Below, piece after piece: positions 35,268-46,870 of a DNA stretch of 64,000 bases. The position numbers and the translations under genes are program-made. Source of the stretch: Aspidiotus rigidus (taxonomy: Eukaryota; Arthropoda; Insecta; Hemiptera; Diaspididae). Numbering within the stretch: position 1 is the first letter of the stretch; each line of letters opens with the position of its first letter. The stretch is taken from the NCBI GenBank assembly GCA_035079385.1, contig JAVHKY010000026.1, forward strand, positions 4,614,501 through 4,678,500, written 5' to 3'. Below the pieces are notes generated by a model. It was given only the letters and a program-made list of their open reading frames with translations. It was not told the origin of the DNA and did not search any database.

Positions 35268-35369
35268 CGTAAGATTCGATTAGTTTTTGAACTTCCTGAG
35301 GACTATGAGATCCAGAACTTGGGCTACAAGATCTAGGACTTTTCTTCATTTGTTCCGTGACAATACATG
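35268..35369 (-). CDS. ninaC: Myosin III tail exon
   Basis: Encodes CIVTEQMKKSPRSCSPSSGS and SPQEVQKLIESY. The acceptor is TATCTAG and the donor GTAAGT. The intact MULE lies in the intron just upstream. Confidence 0.78.
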
Positions 35370-35495
35370 CTAGATAACAAAAAATTCTAATAATTGTAAG
35401 TTGATATGAGTGTCGGGTAAAACATCATGAATGTTGAAAAAAAAAAATTGATCCGTTGAACTAGCTTCAAGATATTTTACAGAAATTAATTTATT

Positions 35496-37510
35496 GAACA
35501 TTTGGGCGGTATACGTTTGCGCAAATTCGTGAAAAAACGACACAATTGCGCAAATGAAAATAGCCTCTTTGCGCAAAAGCGATGGTCCGTTTGCGGACAC
35601 AAGGTGTACACGTTTGCGCAAGCGAGAAAAAATAGAAGAAGGTACAAATTATTACTTTAATTAAACAAAATTTATGTTGTCATAGCACACGTGAAATACG
35701 TACAGTGGCTTGGTACAAAAAACAAATCAAATCAATAAAACAAATTAACGAATTTTTGTCGGCTGGCAGTAGTATCCTACAATTTTAAGGTATCGCAGCC
35801 TGGTATAGTCGCCTTTTTGGTATTTTTCATAGGCTTCTCGTAGACATGTACGGCGGGTATCATTTTCAGATGTCCGAGAATTTGTGCGTCCTCTCCTTAT
35901 AGAATTTAGGACCAGGTCGGTGGAAACTTGAATATTAAGGAGCGCATCGATTGCTAAGTGGATATGAGGAGTCGAGTGATAGAATAAGGCGTTATAATGA
36001 GAATTGAAGCTCTCAACCGCATTTGTTGTCCGCGGACCATCAGAAGGTGCAGCAGCCCAAACGGTAGGGGGAAACCGAGAATCGTCCCTGACGTAATTGT
36101 CTAACAAATATTCTAAGAATGATTCAGCTTCAATCGGGGCGACGTCCAGAAGGTCGACAAAGCCCTCATAGACCTGGTCTGGAGGAAGATAGGCGAGGCC
36201 GAAAAACCAGCGTAACCATTTTCCACTGTCGGTGTTACTGCCAACGTACGCTTTTCGTAGTGCGGTGTCACCTTGTATGTTCCTGAACCATGCTTGGCCC
36301 AGGTGAAAATTACATCCTATGATGCGACAATCGGGATAAAACTTCAGGACTGCTTTGTGAGCTCCATGTTCAAAGTCGGCGTAATAACATTTAATGTGAG
36401 GTACACTACCGCAAACTTTCACACATAAATTTCGAATCGTTTCCCACAAGTTCTCGTAAGTTGAAGTCTTTTTATCGCGCAAGAAGGAGAATGCTACCGG
36501 AACATAGAATTTGTTAACATAGACGTGTAAAGTATACAGCTGGGTGAAGAACCTAGGCGCGCAGTCGAATGTTCCATCTCCCAATACATCAGTCGCCCTT
36601 TGCAAAAGACGAAGATTTCCTTCGGTCGTAAATATAGGTATGGTTTCATCGGCGGAGAAAAATACGAATGGCTTACCGCGATGAAAAGTATTGCATTCCA
36701 ATAGTTGTCCCATGGCTTCTTCGAAGGATCTCGGTAATACAGGGAACTGTTTTCGTTTTTGTTCGTACACAGATTTCCGTAGGAGCCGGTAGTCGTCAAA
36801 TTCAAGCATATCAACTGCATTGTCTGTAGCCACGATCGAACTTCTTATTAATTTAATGGGCCTCGTGTGCGGCTCTTCATCAGCTTTTCTTTTTACGGCA
36901 GTGCGTACTTCGTCTCTGGTAATCTGCCTATCAGTATACGCTTCATGGTCATGATCACCAGTACTTCTCTCGACAGTAAGCGCACTAGGCTGAACATATA
37001 CACTCATCTTACAAGTTTTATTCGTGCATCGATACTGAACAGTACCATCTAACATTCGTCGGAACTCGCGAAATTTATAATTATCAATAACAATACACTC
37101 TTTGCCGCGACGAGTTTTTAATGTGGTCGCAATTTCTAGAGCCATGTTCAACTGCACTTCGAGCTACCCGAATACGTTATGATATGCAAAAATAACGGTC
37201 TACATCAGTCGAAAAATTTTGTTCTAACTCTCCCGACCTCCCATCTGATAAAGAAAGTGATACAAAAAGACAAAACTCAAGCTGATAACAAGTAACAAGT
37301 TTGAACATGGCACAGCGAAGAATATTTTTTTGCAGTACCTACATGTACACACTACACTCTCCAAGTCTTACAATTTTCCTCGTTATCTCAAATATGCGCA
37401 CACGGTACATCTCGTTTGCGCAAACGGTAACATCTCATGCGCGCAAACGTTCTACCTACTTTTGGCGGTTTTCATGTAAATTTGCGCAAACGTTATACAG
37501 CCGAACATTT
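35496..37510 (-). mobile_element. Intact Mutator-like (MULE, Phantom-like) DNA transposon
   Basis: Element 35,504-37,502 (1,999 bp) is flanked by the 8-bp duplication GAACATTT (35,496-35,503 and 37,503-37,510). Imperfect TIRs begin GGGCGGTATACGTTTGCGCA on the left and GGCTGTATAACGTTTGCGCA (complement) on the right. Several TTTGCGCAAA-type boxes crowd both ends and may be transposase-binding sites. It carries one uninterrupted transposase frame. It sits in a myosin III intron, in the same transcriptional direction. Confidence 0.9.
35745..37157 (-). CDS. MULE transposase with FLYWCH-type zinc finger
   Basis: 470 residues in one exon. The N-terminus has a FLYWCH-like finger (YRCTNKTCKM with Cys 44 and 49, and GDHDH with His 69 and 71). 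The MULE catalytic core follows: GDGTFD (Asp 194/198), YYADFEHGAH (Asp 261), the conserved GCNFHLGQAW (C-x2-H at 282-285) and NAVESFNSHYN (Glu 382). No stop or frameshift. The FLYWCH-MULE combination is known from Phantom-type elements of insects. It acts by cut-and-paste on its own TIRs. Domestication is less likely because TIRs and target duplication are intact. Confidence 0.92.
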   Translation of the reverse strand: MQLNMALEIATTLKTRRGKECIVIDNYKFREFRRMLDGTVQYRCTNKTCKMSVYVQPSALTVERSTGDHDHEAYTDRQITRDEVRTAVKRKADEEPHTRPIKLIRSSIVATDNAVDMLEFDDYRLLRKSVYEQKRKQFPVLPRSFEEAMGQLLECNTFHRGKPFVFFSADETIPIFTTEGNLRLLQRATDVLGDGTFDCAPRFFTQLYTLHVYVNKFYVPVAFSFLRDKKTSTYENLWETIRNLCVKVCGSVPHIKCYYADFEHGAHKAVLKFYPDCRIIGCNFHLGQAWFRNIQGDTALRKAYVGSNTDSGKWLRWFFGLAYLPPDQVYEGFVDLLDVAPIEAESFLEYLLDNYVRDDSRFPPTVWAAAPSDGPRTTNAVESFNSHYNALFYHSTPHIHLAIDALLNIQVSTDLVLNSIRRGRTNSRTSENDTRRTCLREAYEKYQKGDYTRLRYLKIVGYYCQPTKIR

Positions 37511-39107
37511 TATTATAGGGATCAACTCATATTCAAACATTATGAGTTAATAATAAAAATAATGTGTCATTAATAATGAATGTAATGGCGAAAGAGGCGC
37601 TCACTAAGTATTTTTATTGTTGTGGCTATTATCAGAAGTTTTAAAAATACGTGAATGTGTGAAAGAAGTCACCTAGAAAATCTAAAATTAATTTCATTTA
37701 AAAGAAAATTGCAAGGGCTAAGAACAATAAGGCTCTCTGGATTTTTCACGTCAAGATGTCTATTTGCATATATACGTGCGCCTAAGAAGCTTTTTGAAGG
37801 TACTAACTTTTTTAAAGAATCCTATCAAATACAAAATGAAATTTCAAGTATGTAAAAACAAACGTTTGCTCAAGTGACGTAGTTGAGTTATCAATTTTAT
37901 CATACTACTCTGACGATTAGGGAATGCGAGAGGAGTGCTGACCAAATTTTCTTCGGGACAAAATTTACACCTTGTCGGAGGCAATATTGTAGAGGAATTA
38001 ATACTTTTTCGTTATTCGATCCGGTCCTTCTGAGATCTATAAAGGAGCAGGTCTATGTCATCGCCTGCTTTGGCCTATTATATTTTTTCTCAAACTTTAA
38101 ATGGAATGGGTTTGATTGGAGTTGCTCATCATGGACTATGACGTCTCCTGTCGGATCACTCAATGACTTTTCAATTATTATTCTTGGCTAAGATGAAGTT
38201 ATCATCTTCTTCCCTCGGGAACCATATTGCTAATGTTGACGTCAATGGCTGGATGGATAGTCGCCTTCAGGAAGACGAAATTCTAGGTGAGAGACAAAAA
38301 TAAAATACTATCTTGCCCACCGTAGACATACTGAGTTTTGAAAAAAAAGGCATTATTACTTAGATCCTGCACGAATATATTAATGGTATTTCTTCACGCC
38401 TTGACGCAGAGATGAAGGATCCATCTCCTTTAAGAATATCAATTGACGAGTCATTGAGCGAGCTGACAGGAGATAAACTCGTCACATCTTTAGTTCAGAA
38501 AAAAAAAAAAAAATTAATGTTAAGACTCGTTGTTACCCGAAGCGCGTGGGACTTACGAGTATTTAATACAAAAAAAGAGAAAAACAAAATAATACTGGTT
38601 CTTTGACAATAATGCCTCCGTAAACTTTATCTCAAAGAAAATCCAGTGTCAGCGCTCTCCTTTCATTATCTACATACTCGTGAAAGTAGTAAAATGAAAA
38701 AATGATTTTATCAATTTTTTTTCGCGATAAGCCATTCGACTTTATCTTTTTATCAGATATTTGTTTTTAGTGCTTGCAAAATCTAATTTGTATGTGACAT
38801 TAAAATTGTAATTAATACCTACAAACAGACACATCCAATTTTTTAATTGGAAATTAAGTATAAGTCTATGAATTGATGAAATATTTATTTAGTTAGATTA
38901 ACATTAATATTTTTAATAAAATTGAAATTTATTATCTTATTTATAAAGTTGGAAATTTTGATATGTGGTAAAAATTTTTATTTATTCATTTTAAATTTTA
39001 TTTTTACTTTTTTACAATTTGAAATTTTAATTTAAATGAAATTGGATTATGTAATAAATTCAACTATTCTTCAAGTTTGAATTTTATGAATTTTTATTTT
39101 ATATTAA

Positions 39108-39138
<31 letters not shown>

Positions 39139-39942
39139 TTTTCAATATTGTACTCTTCATTTGCCAATGCGACTTTGTAAAGAATGATAAAGAGTCATTA
39201 TGAGATTAGCTCAAAAGTCGAAATTTTTCACAGTTTTTCGGCGAATTTCTCAAAAGAGAAAAAAAAAACATAGAACAGTTTCCCTGTTGACTATTTTGGA
39301 TATTTTCAAGAGAATTTGTCCAACGTGTGGACACAGTTTGTAATTTTTGGAGGTATTGGAAGAAAATTTTCTTTTCTTTGCTCTTAATTCTTAAAAATTG
39401 GGGAATGGCAAAATTTTATAGAAAAAGCTATTTTCTTTACACACATACAATAACGCCGTTTATCCTACTCGATTTACGGGAACAAAGCGCTTCGTTTTGT
39501 AGGCAAGACGACACTCCGTGAATGCGCGTCGTTGTAGCGTCAAAATCAGTACTGCGCATGTGCAAAGGGTAGATATGAATTTTCATATCTACCCTTGGTG
39601 AGAAATGAATATACGCGGGTAACAAAACTACTAGGCTTTTTCATCGCTTTTTCATCGCGTAAAGAAAAACGTTATGGGAAACACGGTCGAAAAAGCATTT
39701 CTCAATTCTGTGCAAATATCAACCCTTGTTTTTGGCTCGGGTTGCTAACTTTGCACTTGATGACAAATGGCTCATTTTTCTACCTTATTGCACAAATAAC
39801 TATTCATATGAATAATATTCGGCTGGTGATTAAAAAAATACTTAAAATCAGTATTTAGGTCTCATAAGTATGAGTAGTTCCTCAGGAAACAGAAGTACTA
39901 ATTATTACAAAAGACGTATTGCTTTCACTATGTTAATCTTAC
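37511..39942. other. AT-rich intron with a (TTA)n tract; one weak plus-strand exon candidate
   Basis: 38,700-39,160 is extremely AT-rich and includes a (TTA)n run at about 39,110-39,138. A plus-strand frame from 38,193 (MKLSSSSLGNHIANVDVNGW) ends at a good donor (CTAGGTGAGA at 38,286) but no partner exon was found. Confidence 0.4.
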
Positions 39943-40014
39943 CTTCTTCTCTTCTAGATATACGTGTTCCATCTGACCCATCTGACTCAGACTTTGCTTT
40001 TTTGTCATTGCTTG
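39943..40014 (-). CDS. ninaC: Myosin III tail exon (acidic/Ser)
   Basis: Encodes SNDKKAKSESDGSDGTRIS then RREE. The acceptor is CATTTAG and the donor GTAAGA. Its exit phase (one base) fits the next tail exon at 35,369. Its entry phase does not fit the 42,015 exon, so one neck exon or splice choice is missing. Confidence 0.7.
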
Positions 40015-40458
40015 CTAAATGAACAGAAGAAATAATGGATGTAAAAGATAGAAGGACAATATTATGTATGGGTTTTAAGTCATTTGAGTGAGATCACCAA
40101 TTTCCCTACATAAATTAATGGAGTACTTTCTCGGATCTTTGAGGAATTATAAAACTGAGTGGAAATACGTAGGAAATAATGTTTTCGAAAGGCATGATAG
40201 AGAAATATTTCAGAGATGTAATGGCAGAAGCCTAATTAGAAGGGACTCGCTTGCTTTCAACAAAAATATCACTGAAAAAAATTTCATTTGTATATGTCAA
40301 TTGGCAGTTCAATAGTAAATAATAGGGGGGGGGGGGGGAGAGGGTAATGCATAGTATTGAAAGTAGAAAATGAGAAGATTATTGAACATTTCACATTTAT
40401 ATGTTCAAACTAGCCCCTCTCCCCTTTAGTATAGGCAATTTAGACAGATACAGCGACG

Positions 40459-41903
40459 AAAAAAACATTTTGAGGTAGCAAGCAGGACCATGTTGAAAAA
40501 TGTAGTATTCGGTGTCAGAAATAAGCCCTCAGAAATCCCGCCCCCAAAATGCTGTGGAAAATTTTTTGTGGCACGTTCAAGCCCTTAAATTTTACTTTTT
40601 TGCTTATAACTCAAAAAGTTGAAGCTTTAGAGAAAAAAGTTTCAAAGAAAAAAGATTCCTCGTAAAATTTACTACAGAATGCATGTATTACATATATGAA
40701 CTTACGTCTAATCGTTAGCCTACAATGGTCCTCGGAAGTTGGAGAGTTTTGAAAAATTTTTGAAAATCGAGATATTTTCGGCAAATATTTCGGAATTGGT
40801 GAGTGATGGAATTCTCTCTTTTTTTGAATGTAGTTTATCACGATTTTTAGTTCGACAAATAGTCCCTGTCTTATAGCAAACCATAATATGATAAATTTTT
40901 TTTCTTTGAAACATTTTTCTCCACCACTTGCCATTTTCGAGATATTTCTCTGAAATTTCTTCACTTTCTGAAATACACTACTGAACAGCTATCCTGTTAC
41001 AAAGATTCTATTACGTGATTCTTAGATACTTTTCAACGCTGAACACGAATCCGTTGTCCGTTTTTTGCTAGCACGTCACAATTTTTAGTAATCAAGATAA
41101 GTATTCACGTAATCATAGCAAATATTCTCGTCTATTTGCCGCGCGCTGTCGCGGAACGTAACAAACGTTTTCGATAGCGACGCTGCTATCGTCGATGTGT
41201 TTCGCGACGACGCGCGGCAAGTAAACGAGAACTTTAATCATGATTACTAAAAATTGTGACGTGCTAGCAAAAAACGGACAACGGATTCGTGTTTAGCATT
41301 GAAAAGTATCTAAGAATCACGTAATTGTAACAGGATAGCTGTTCAGTAGTGATATCTTCAAATTGAGGAGGGTTCTGGCAGAAGGGCGTCCGTCCCATAA
41401 GAAATACATTGTGCGGATGCCATTTTGCCAGATACGTCCTCAGTTGTCACAATTGAACAATATTTCTAGGCTAACGGTTAGACCTATGCTGACGTGTAAC
41501 GCATGAATTTTATAGAAAATTGTACGAGGCATCTCTTTTGTTTCAAACTTTTTTTTCCATCACTCGCCATTTCCGAGATATTTGCCGAAAATATCTCGAT
41601 TTTGAAAAATTTTTCAAAACTCCAATATCCGAGGACCATTGTAGGCTAAAGATTAGACGTACGTTCATATGTAATACATGCATTCTGTAGTAAATTTTAC
41701 GAGGAATCTTTTTTCTTTGAATCTTTTTTCTCTAAAGCTTCAACTTTTTGAGTTATAAGCAAAAAAGTAAAATTTGGGGGCTTGAACGTGCCACAAAAAG
41801 TTCTCCACAGCTTTTGGGGGGCGGGATTTTTGAGGGCTTATTTCTGACACCGAATATTACATTTTTCAACATAGTCCCGCTTGTTACCTCAAAATGTTTT
41901 TTT
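40459..41903. mobile_element. Foldback element 2 (~1.45 kb) with nested MITE
   Basis: Inverted arms begin ACATTTTGAGGTAGCAAGCA at the left and end with its complement near 41,903. They are related to foldback 1. A TA-flanked palindromic MITE (40,981-41,346) is inserted inside. Confidence 0.85.
40981..41346. mobile_element. Palindromic TA-flanked MITE, copy 1 (366 bp)
   Basis: Ends CTGAACAGCTATCCTG and its complement, each followed by TA. Both halves are nearly complementary throughout. The centre carries GC-rich CGCGCTGTCGCGG and CGATAGCGACGCTGCTATCG palindromes. No coding capacity. Confidence 0.88.
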
Positions 41904-41927
41904 AAATATCTAGCTTGACTAAGTATA

Positions 41928-42015
41928 CTACTTCTTCTCTTCCCTTCTTTCTTTCTGTCCATGTAAAAAATTCATTACATTGCATCGTTTCTGTGTAATC
42001 TTGTCATGAAGCTTG
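41928..42015 (-). CDS. ninaC: Candidate myosin III neck exon or alternative terminal exon
   Basis: After the acceptor TTTCATTTCGAG at 42,016 the frame needed after exon 18 reads SKLHDKITQKRCNVMNFLHG, then a charged stretch and TAG at 41,928. It aligns in position with the NINAC neck that follows the converter. It could be the end of a short isoform, as Drosophila ninaC makes p132 and p174, or it could use a weak donor (AATGTAATG). No clear IQ consensus is visible. The foldback element ending at about 41,903 lies only ~25 bp away. Confidence 0.45.
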
Positions 42016-42235
42016 CTCGAAATGAAAGTGAGAGAAATAATTATCATTAAGAATCGACTCATAAAGGATATCTCTGAACTATACGCTACTGTTGACGGTG
42101 CTATACCACTACACTCCAGTAAATGTTTGTAAATTATTGCATTTGTTTGAAAACAAAACATGATATTTTGATTACCCGTTAGTATTGAAAGAAGTGGACA
42201 TTTTTTTTGCGGGCCAAATCTGTGGAGACCCTCCT

Positions 42236-44118
42236 TTAAATTAGTACTAGCGGTTAGTGAAATGATACTGCAAAATTTATTTATACAATGATACTTGGTA
42301 TTATAATAGTCATGACTGTAGAGAACATTTTCAGAAGGCGTGCCACTCAAAATTTCCCTTAGGGAGCTGGAGGGGGGTAAAATAGCGCCCGAATGTCAGT
42401 ATTTTGCTAATATCTCAAGAACAGTTGGGAATAGGAGAAAAATACCTCAGTACAAAAATGATCCCTGTAAAATTGTACACAAAAAACGTTCTCTTCATTT
42501 TTTTGCTGAGACTCACCCTTAAACCATAATCGACGCAACCAAGTGGAAGCATAATAAAATAAAACCAAGTCGGGAGTACATACGCGGTAACCTGTTGCAC
42601 CACGCGATGCACGGTTACGCCGTGGCCGCGTTTTCGTCCTGTACAGTCATTTTTGTTTCCTCAAGTTTGCTTTCTATGGGTCTGTCTATGGCGGCGTGTA
42701 CAAACAGAAGCCAGGAACTACTGTCGCCAGTACAGCTATACATGACTACTGATGTCTGCGTATTTTACCCTGAAAAAAACGATAACGAAGGAACGCATTG
42801 CTGAAAAAAAATCGGCACAAAGTGAGATAAATCAGCACTGTGCATTGTTTGTCTTCCATAATTCACACTCGCTGACCATACGGCACATCATTCGCTGTTC
42901 GCAATACTTTTTATGCTCTTTAATAGGTGTTGGTTTCATATTTTCTGCCCAAAAGTAAGTATCAATCATTTCATAATAATTTGAGTACTTAGTTACAACA
43001 AGTGGAGTTACAAAATTCATAAATCAATGCAAGAGAAAACATTAAAAAATCAAGTTACCGGTTCACCTAAAGTGGTGAATTTGGATATAGTGTTGCTAGC
43101 CAAAAACTGAAATTCATATTTTTCCTATAATTATGCTAAATATTTGATTTGCACGATTGATATGTCATGTTATTTATGTAAGCACTTACGGGATTATTTT
43201 TAGTGCTTGTACGATGAAAAGCTTAACGGATTTGGACTCAGGGCGTCGAGACGTATCTACTAGACACCTTGAACGCCTTTTTGAGACCATTTTTCAAAAA
43301 AAATACATTTTTGGCCATAAATTGCTAACCGTTTGAGATGAGACCGGCATAGCAAAATCACATGAATAAAAATTCTTCTCACTCGACTCTTCGCCCACCT
43401 TCTTATTTGTACTGTATGAATGTGAATTATGCATGAAAGTTCTCGCAAAATTCAAACGTACATTGGAGGAGCATAGTTCTTACTTTTTAGAAGTACATAT
43501 TATTTTCTCCAACTTATTTTTTTTTCGTCTCTTTGTTTCGATTTTTCTTCGTTTTAGTTATTTTTTGTTTTTTTATTATATTTTTTTGACAGAATTTTGC
43601 GCCTCTAAAAATTTTGCGCCTTAGGCTATAGCCTTGTCAGCCTATGCCTCAATGCGGCCCTGCCAACAAAGGTAAACCGCCGAATAGGGATGTCGTAGGG
43701 TAGTTGGTAAACCGAGCCGCGGCGTAACCGTGCATAGCCTGGCGCACGCAACGCGTGACCGCGTATGTACTCCCGACTTAGTGTTATTTTATTATGCTTC
43801 CACTTGGTTGCGTCGATTGTGGTTTAAGGGTGAGTCTCAGCAAAAAAATGAAGAGAACATTTTTTGTGTAAAATTTTACAGGGATCATTTTTGTACTGAG
43901 GTATTTTTCTCCTATTCCCAACTGTTCTTGAGATATTAGCAAAATACTGACTTTCGGGCGCTATTTTACCCCCCTCCAGCTCCCTAAGGGAAATTTTGAG
44001 TGGCACGCCTTCTGAAAATGTTCTCTACAGTCATGACTATTATAATACCAAGTATCATTGTATAAATAAATTTTGCAGTATTCTTTCATTTTCTGTCAGT
44101 AACCGCTAGTACTAAATA
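42236..44118. mobile_element. Foldback element 3 (~1.9 kb, ~390-bp arms)
   Basis: Inverted arms about 42,236-42,630 and 43,700-44,118 start at TTAGTACTAGCGGTTA and include CAAAATTTCCCTTAGGGAGC and complement. Each arm reads as the same 60-residue open frame on opposite strands, a by-product of the palindrome. The ~1.07-kb centre has no recognised gene. Confidence 0.85.
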
Positions 44119-46100
44119 GGATGATTGACTTTGAAAATTTTGTCAAGGCTCCAAATTGGGTCAAGGTCGTTTGTCTAGCCTGACGCGGACAATTTCCTGT
44201 GGCTGTACCTCCCAACGAAAGTGATCGAAAATAACTAACCTTTGATTTTAATGGTTATAAAATTGTGCCAAGAATAAAATTTTTTTCCAATACATGATGA
44301 TAAAACGACGTTTCAATAGCATCTATAGGTGTTTTCAAAGTTTAATTTTACTCCTAGCTAAATTGGCGTGAAAGAAAAAATAGATTATGTGAAAGGGAAA
44401 CAAATTAGCCAATCACGTTTGAGGATTAGCGTGAAAGAAAAATGAAGTGCTCGTTGATTGAATTTCGTTTGTACATCATTCATAGATTTACAATACGTGC
44501 GAGTATCGTGATCGTTCTCCAACTCGGCAAATTGTTCTCCTCACCTCCGGCTCACATCGCAATTTTTGCCTCGATTGGTAAACACCCACTTTACCCATAT
44601 GTATAGAAATATACCATTTCCCTACTTCCGATCTCGCTTCGTCGAGTCCAATTCTGGATTCTATCCAAGACGTTCCTCATCACCATCAGATTTTTGTATA
44701 AATCTACAAGTTAGCAAATGTTTTCTGGAATTTGCCACTCACCGGAAAGAACGATTATTGGGAAAAGTTGATGTAAGCAAAAAACCTCGAAAATGTTGTG
44801 CCGTCCCGTAGGAAATGTGCACTTTTGGACAACGTGGGCGAGGAAGTCCAATAGGAGAGGGGGTGTTCAAAGCTCAACCCCAACCCTCCCCTTGCTCGTT
44901 CGACATTTTTTAATATTTTGTGTAATAACACTCAGAACCATTCGCTATGTGATTGCTTCCGAAGTTTGAAAGTGTTGCACTCATCTGTATGGGGTGTAAA
45001 GTGAATGCCTGTGTGTGGAACTACTGTTAAGGCCACCTCCTGGGAATAGCTTTCTTTAAAGTTGTCCTGTCAAAACCCACTCAATTTTCGATGCCATAGA
45101 TCGTAATTTTCGCGAGCTTTATTTTATTTCAATACGCATTGGAACTGAAAAAGTTTTAAAAATATATTTTCAGATTGGATTCCCTTTGAGGTTCCCGCGT
45201 ATGATAGGGGAAAATTTACATTGCTACTTCAAGATGTGACTGTAGGAGCGATTTGCAATTATGAATAAGCATATGGTCCGAGAAATCGGGAAAAGGACAA
45301 ATGGCACCCTTTGGCGCCCCAAGATTTCTCCGAACGTCTCATAGAAGGCTTGAAAGGTTTTAAGGTAAGTTTCCGTATATAGTTTCAAACTCTACTATGA
45401 CAAAAATAGACGCCTTGTAGAATTTTACGAAGTAAAAGACCCAAATAATTTTTGAATTATGTACTAGAATAAAACAGCAAAGTTAGTTTTGATATGTATC
45501 ATGTCTTTTCTGTACTTCCTATGCCATCTAAAACCCCAGGACAAACTTTGAATACTGCGAGGTCACCCTTCTAAAGGACGTTAACTCCTCGGGCCTCGGG
45601 GAAAATTCTCGATTTTCGCGAGGCCACCCCCCACCCACTGCATCCGGTGTTGAGAATGGTAACACCTTCTTTTGTACGCTAGACCTGACATCGCATATCG
45701 TAATACACTAATCCCGTGTAGTAGACTATTTTTATAACAACATGATCTTATACTAGCTTAGGTTCGTAGGTCTAGGTCTCCTACATGACTCGAGTGAGCC
45801 CCTGGGAGCTACTACGGCATACTCAGAGAGCTGTTGAGCTTCTGAGAGTTTAACAAACAATACACATATATTAGATTTACTTGTTTACTAGACTAAGGAT
45901 AGGGGCGAATGAGCGGAGCGACGTTTAATTAATGAAACATGATCTTTATTTATTCATAGTGGTTATAAGCAGGGGCGGTATATTTGTATCTAAAATACAT
46001 GTTGTGTTCTTGCGCGGAGGGGGGGGGGATCAGCTAGGCAAATGCGTCCATCGAATCAGCCTAATATGCGAAGTTGCTCGTTCCATGGGATGGAAGAAAC
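44119..46100. other. Intron sequence, no gene recognised
   Basis: No exon fitting the myosin III phase and no recognisable element was found. A plus-strand frame at 44,566-44,811 has no motif. Confidence 0.4.
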
Positions 46101-46215
46101 GATACTAAGGAGCTAGTAGCTCTCTGTTGTTAGCTCAAAACGAGAGAGCCCTTACCTAAATCGAAACGGAAAACATTGTATGCGTAAATTGTCTTCGTGT
46201 TGACCTCTCGGAGGA

Positions 46216-46870
46216 ATGTCATTAAAAGGCTTGTCTACTGTTGTGTGCTCGCCGAAAGAGGTCGGTGAATGCCCTGTCTTTGATCACTGCAGGCAAATTT
46301 GCAGTAATTCTCTTTGTTTTACGCGCTGGAGGGAAAGTTATCCAGAAGCTAATTTCCTGTTGTCAATTCGCGGTGAGAGGTCGGTGAATGCCCCGCATTT
46401 GATTGATGCGGGCAAACGTGAGAAATTCTCGTTGTGTAGGCGGCTACCGAGCCGCTTGATTTCTGTTGTGGATTCGCGGCAAAAGGATCACAAAAGCCCT
46501 GTGTTCGATCAAAGTGGGCAAATGTGCAAGAGCTGCTTTTTGTTTCGAGCGCTGAAGCGAGTGTTACCTACAAGATCGTCCCCACGGTGAGAGATTGGCT
46601 AAGGTCTCGCGTATGATGAAAGCGATTCTTGTTGGTTTTTTTGATGGAGCTGGAGTGCAACCTAGAAGATTGTAATCTGTCATGAGCTCGCGGTGAGAGA
46701 TAGGGTCAAGTCCCTCGTTCGATCAAGGAGGAGAAATGCACGACAGTTGCTCGTTCTTTCAAGCAATGGAAAGAAAGTTATCGAGAAGCTAGTCTCCCGT
46801 TGTGAGTTTGCATGAGAGGTTGGCTAGAGCCCCGCGTAAGTTCAAGGTGAATAAATGCATGAGAGTCCCT
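46216..46870. repeat. Degenerate ~105-bp minisatellite, patch A
   Basis: Units recur around CGCGGTGAGAG, CCCCGC/CCCGCG, GATCAA-GCGGGCAAA and GAGAAATTCTCGTTGT. Similar units return at 49,535-49,830. The open frame 46,216-46,590 is a by-product. Confidence 0.65.

Noticed and set aside
42340..44006. Two identical 60-codon frames on opposite strands
   Set aside because: They are the two arms of foldback element 3, not duplicated genes.
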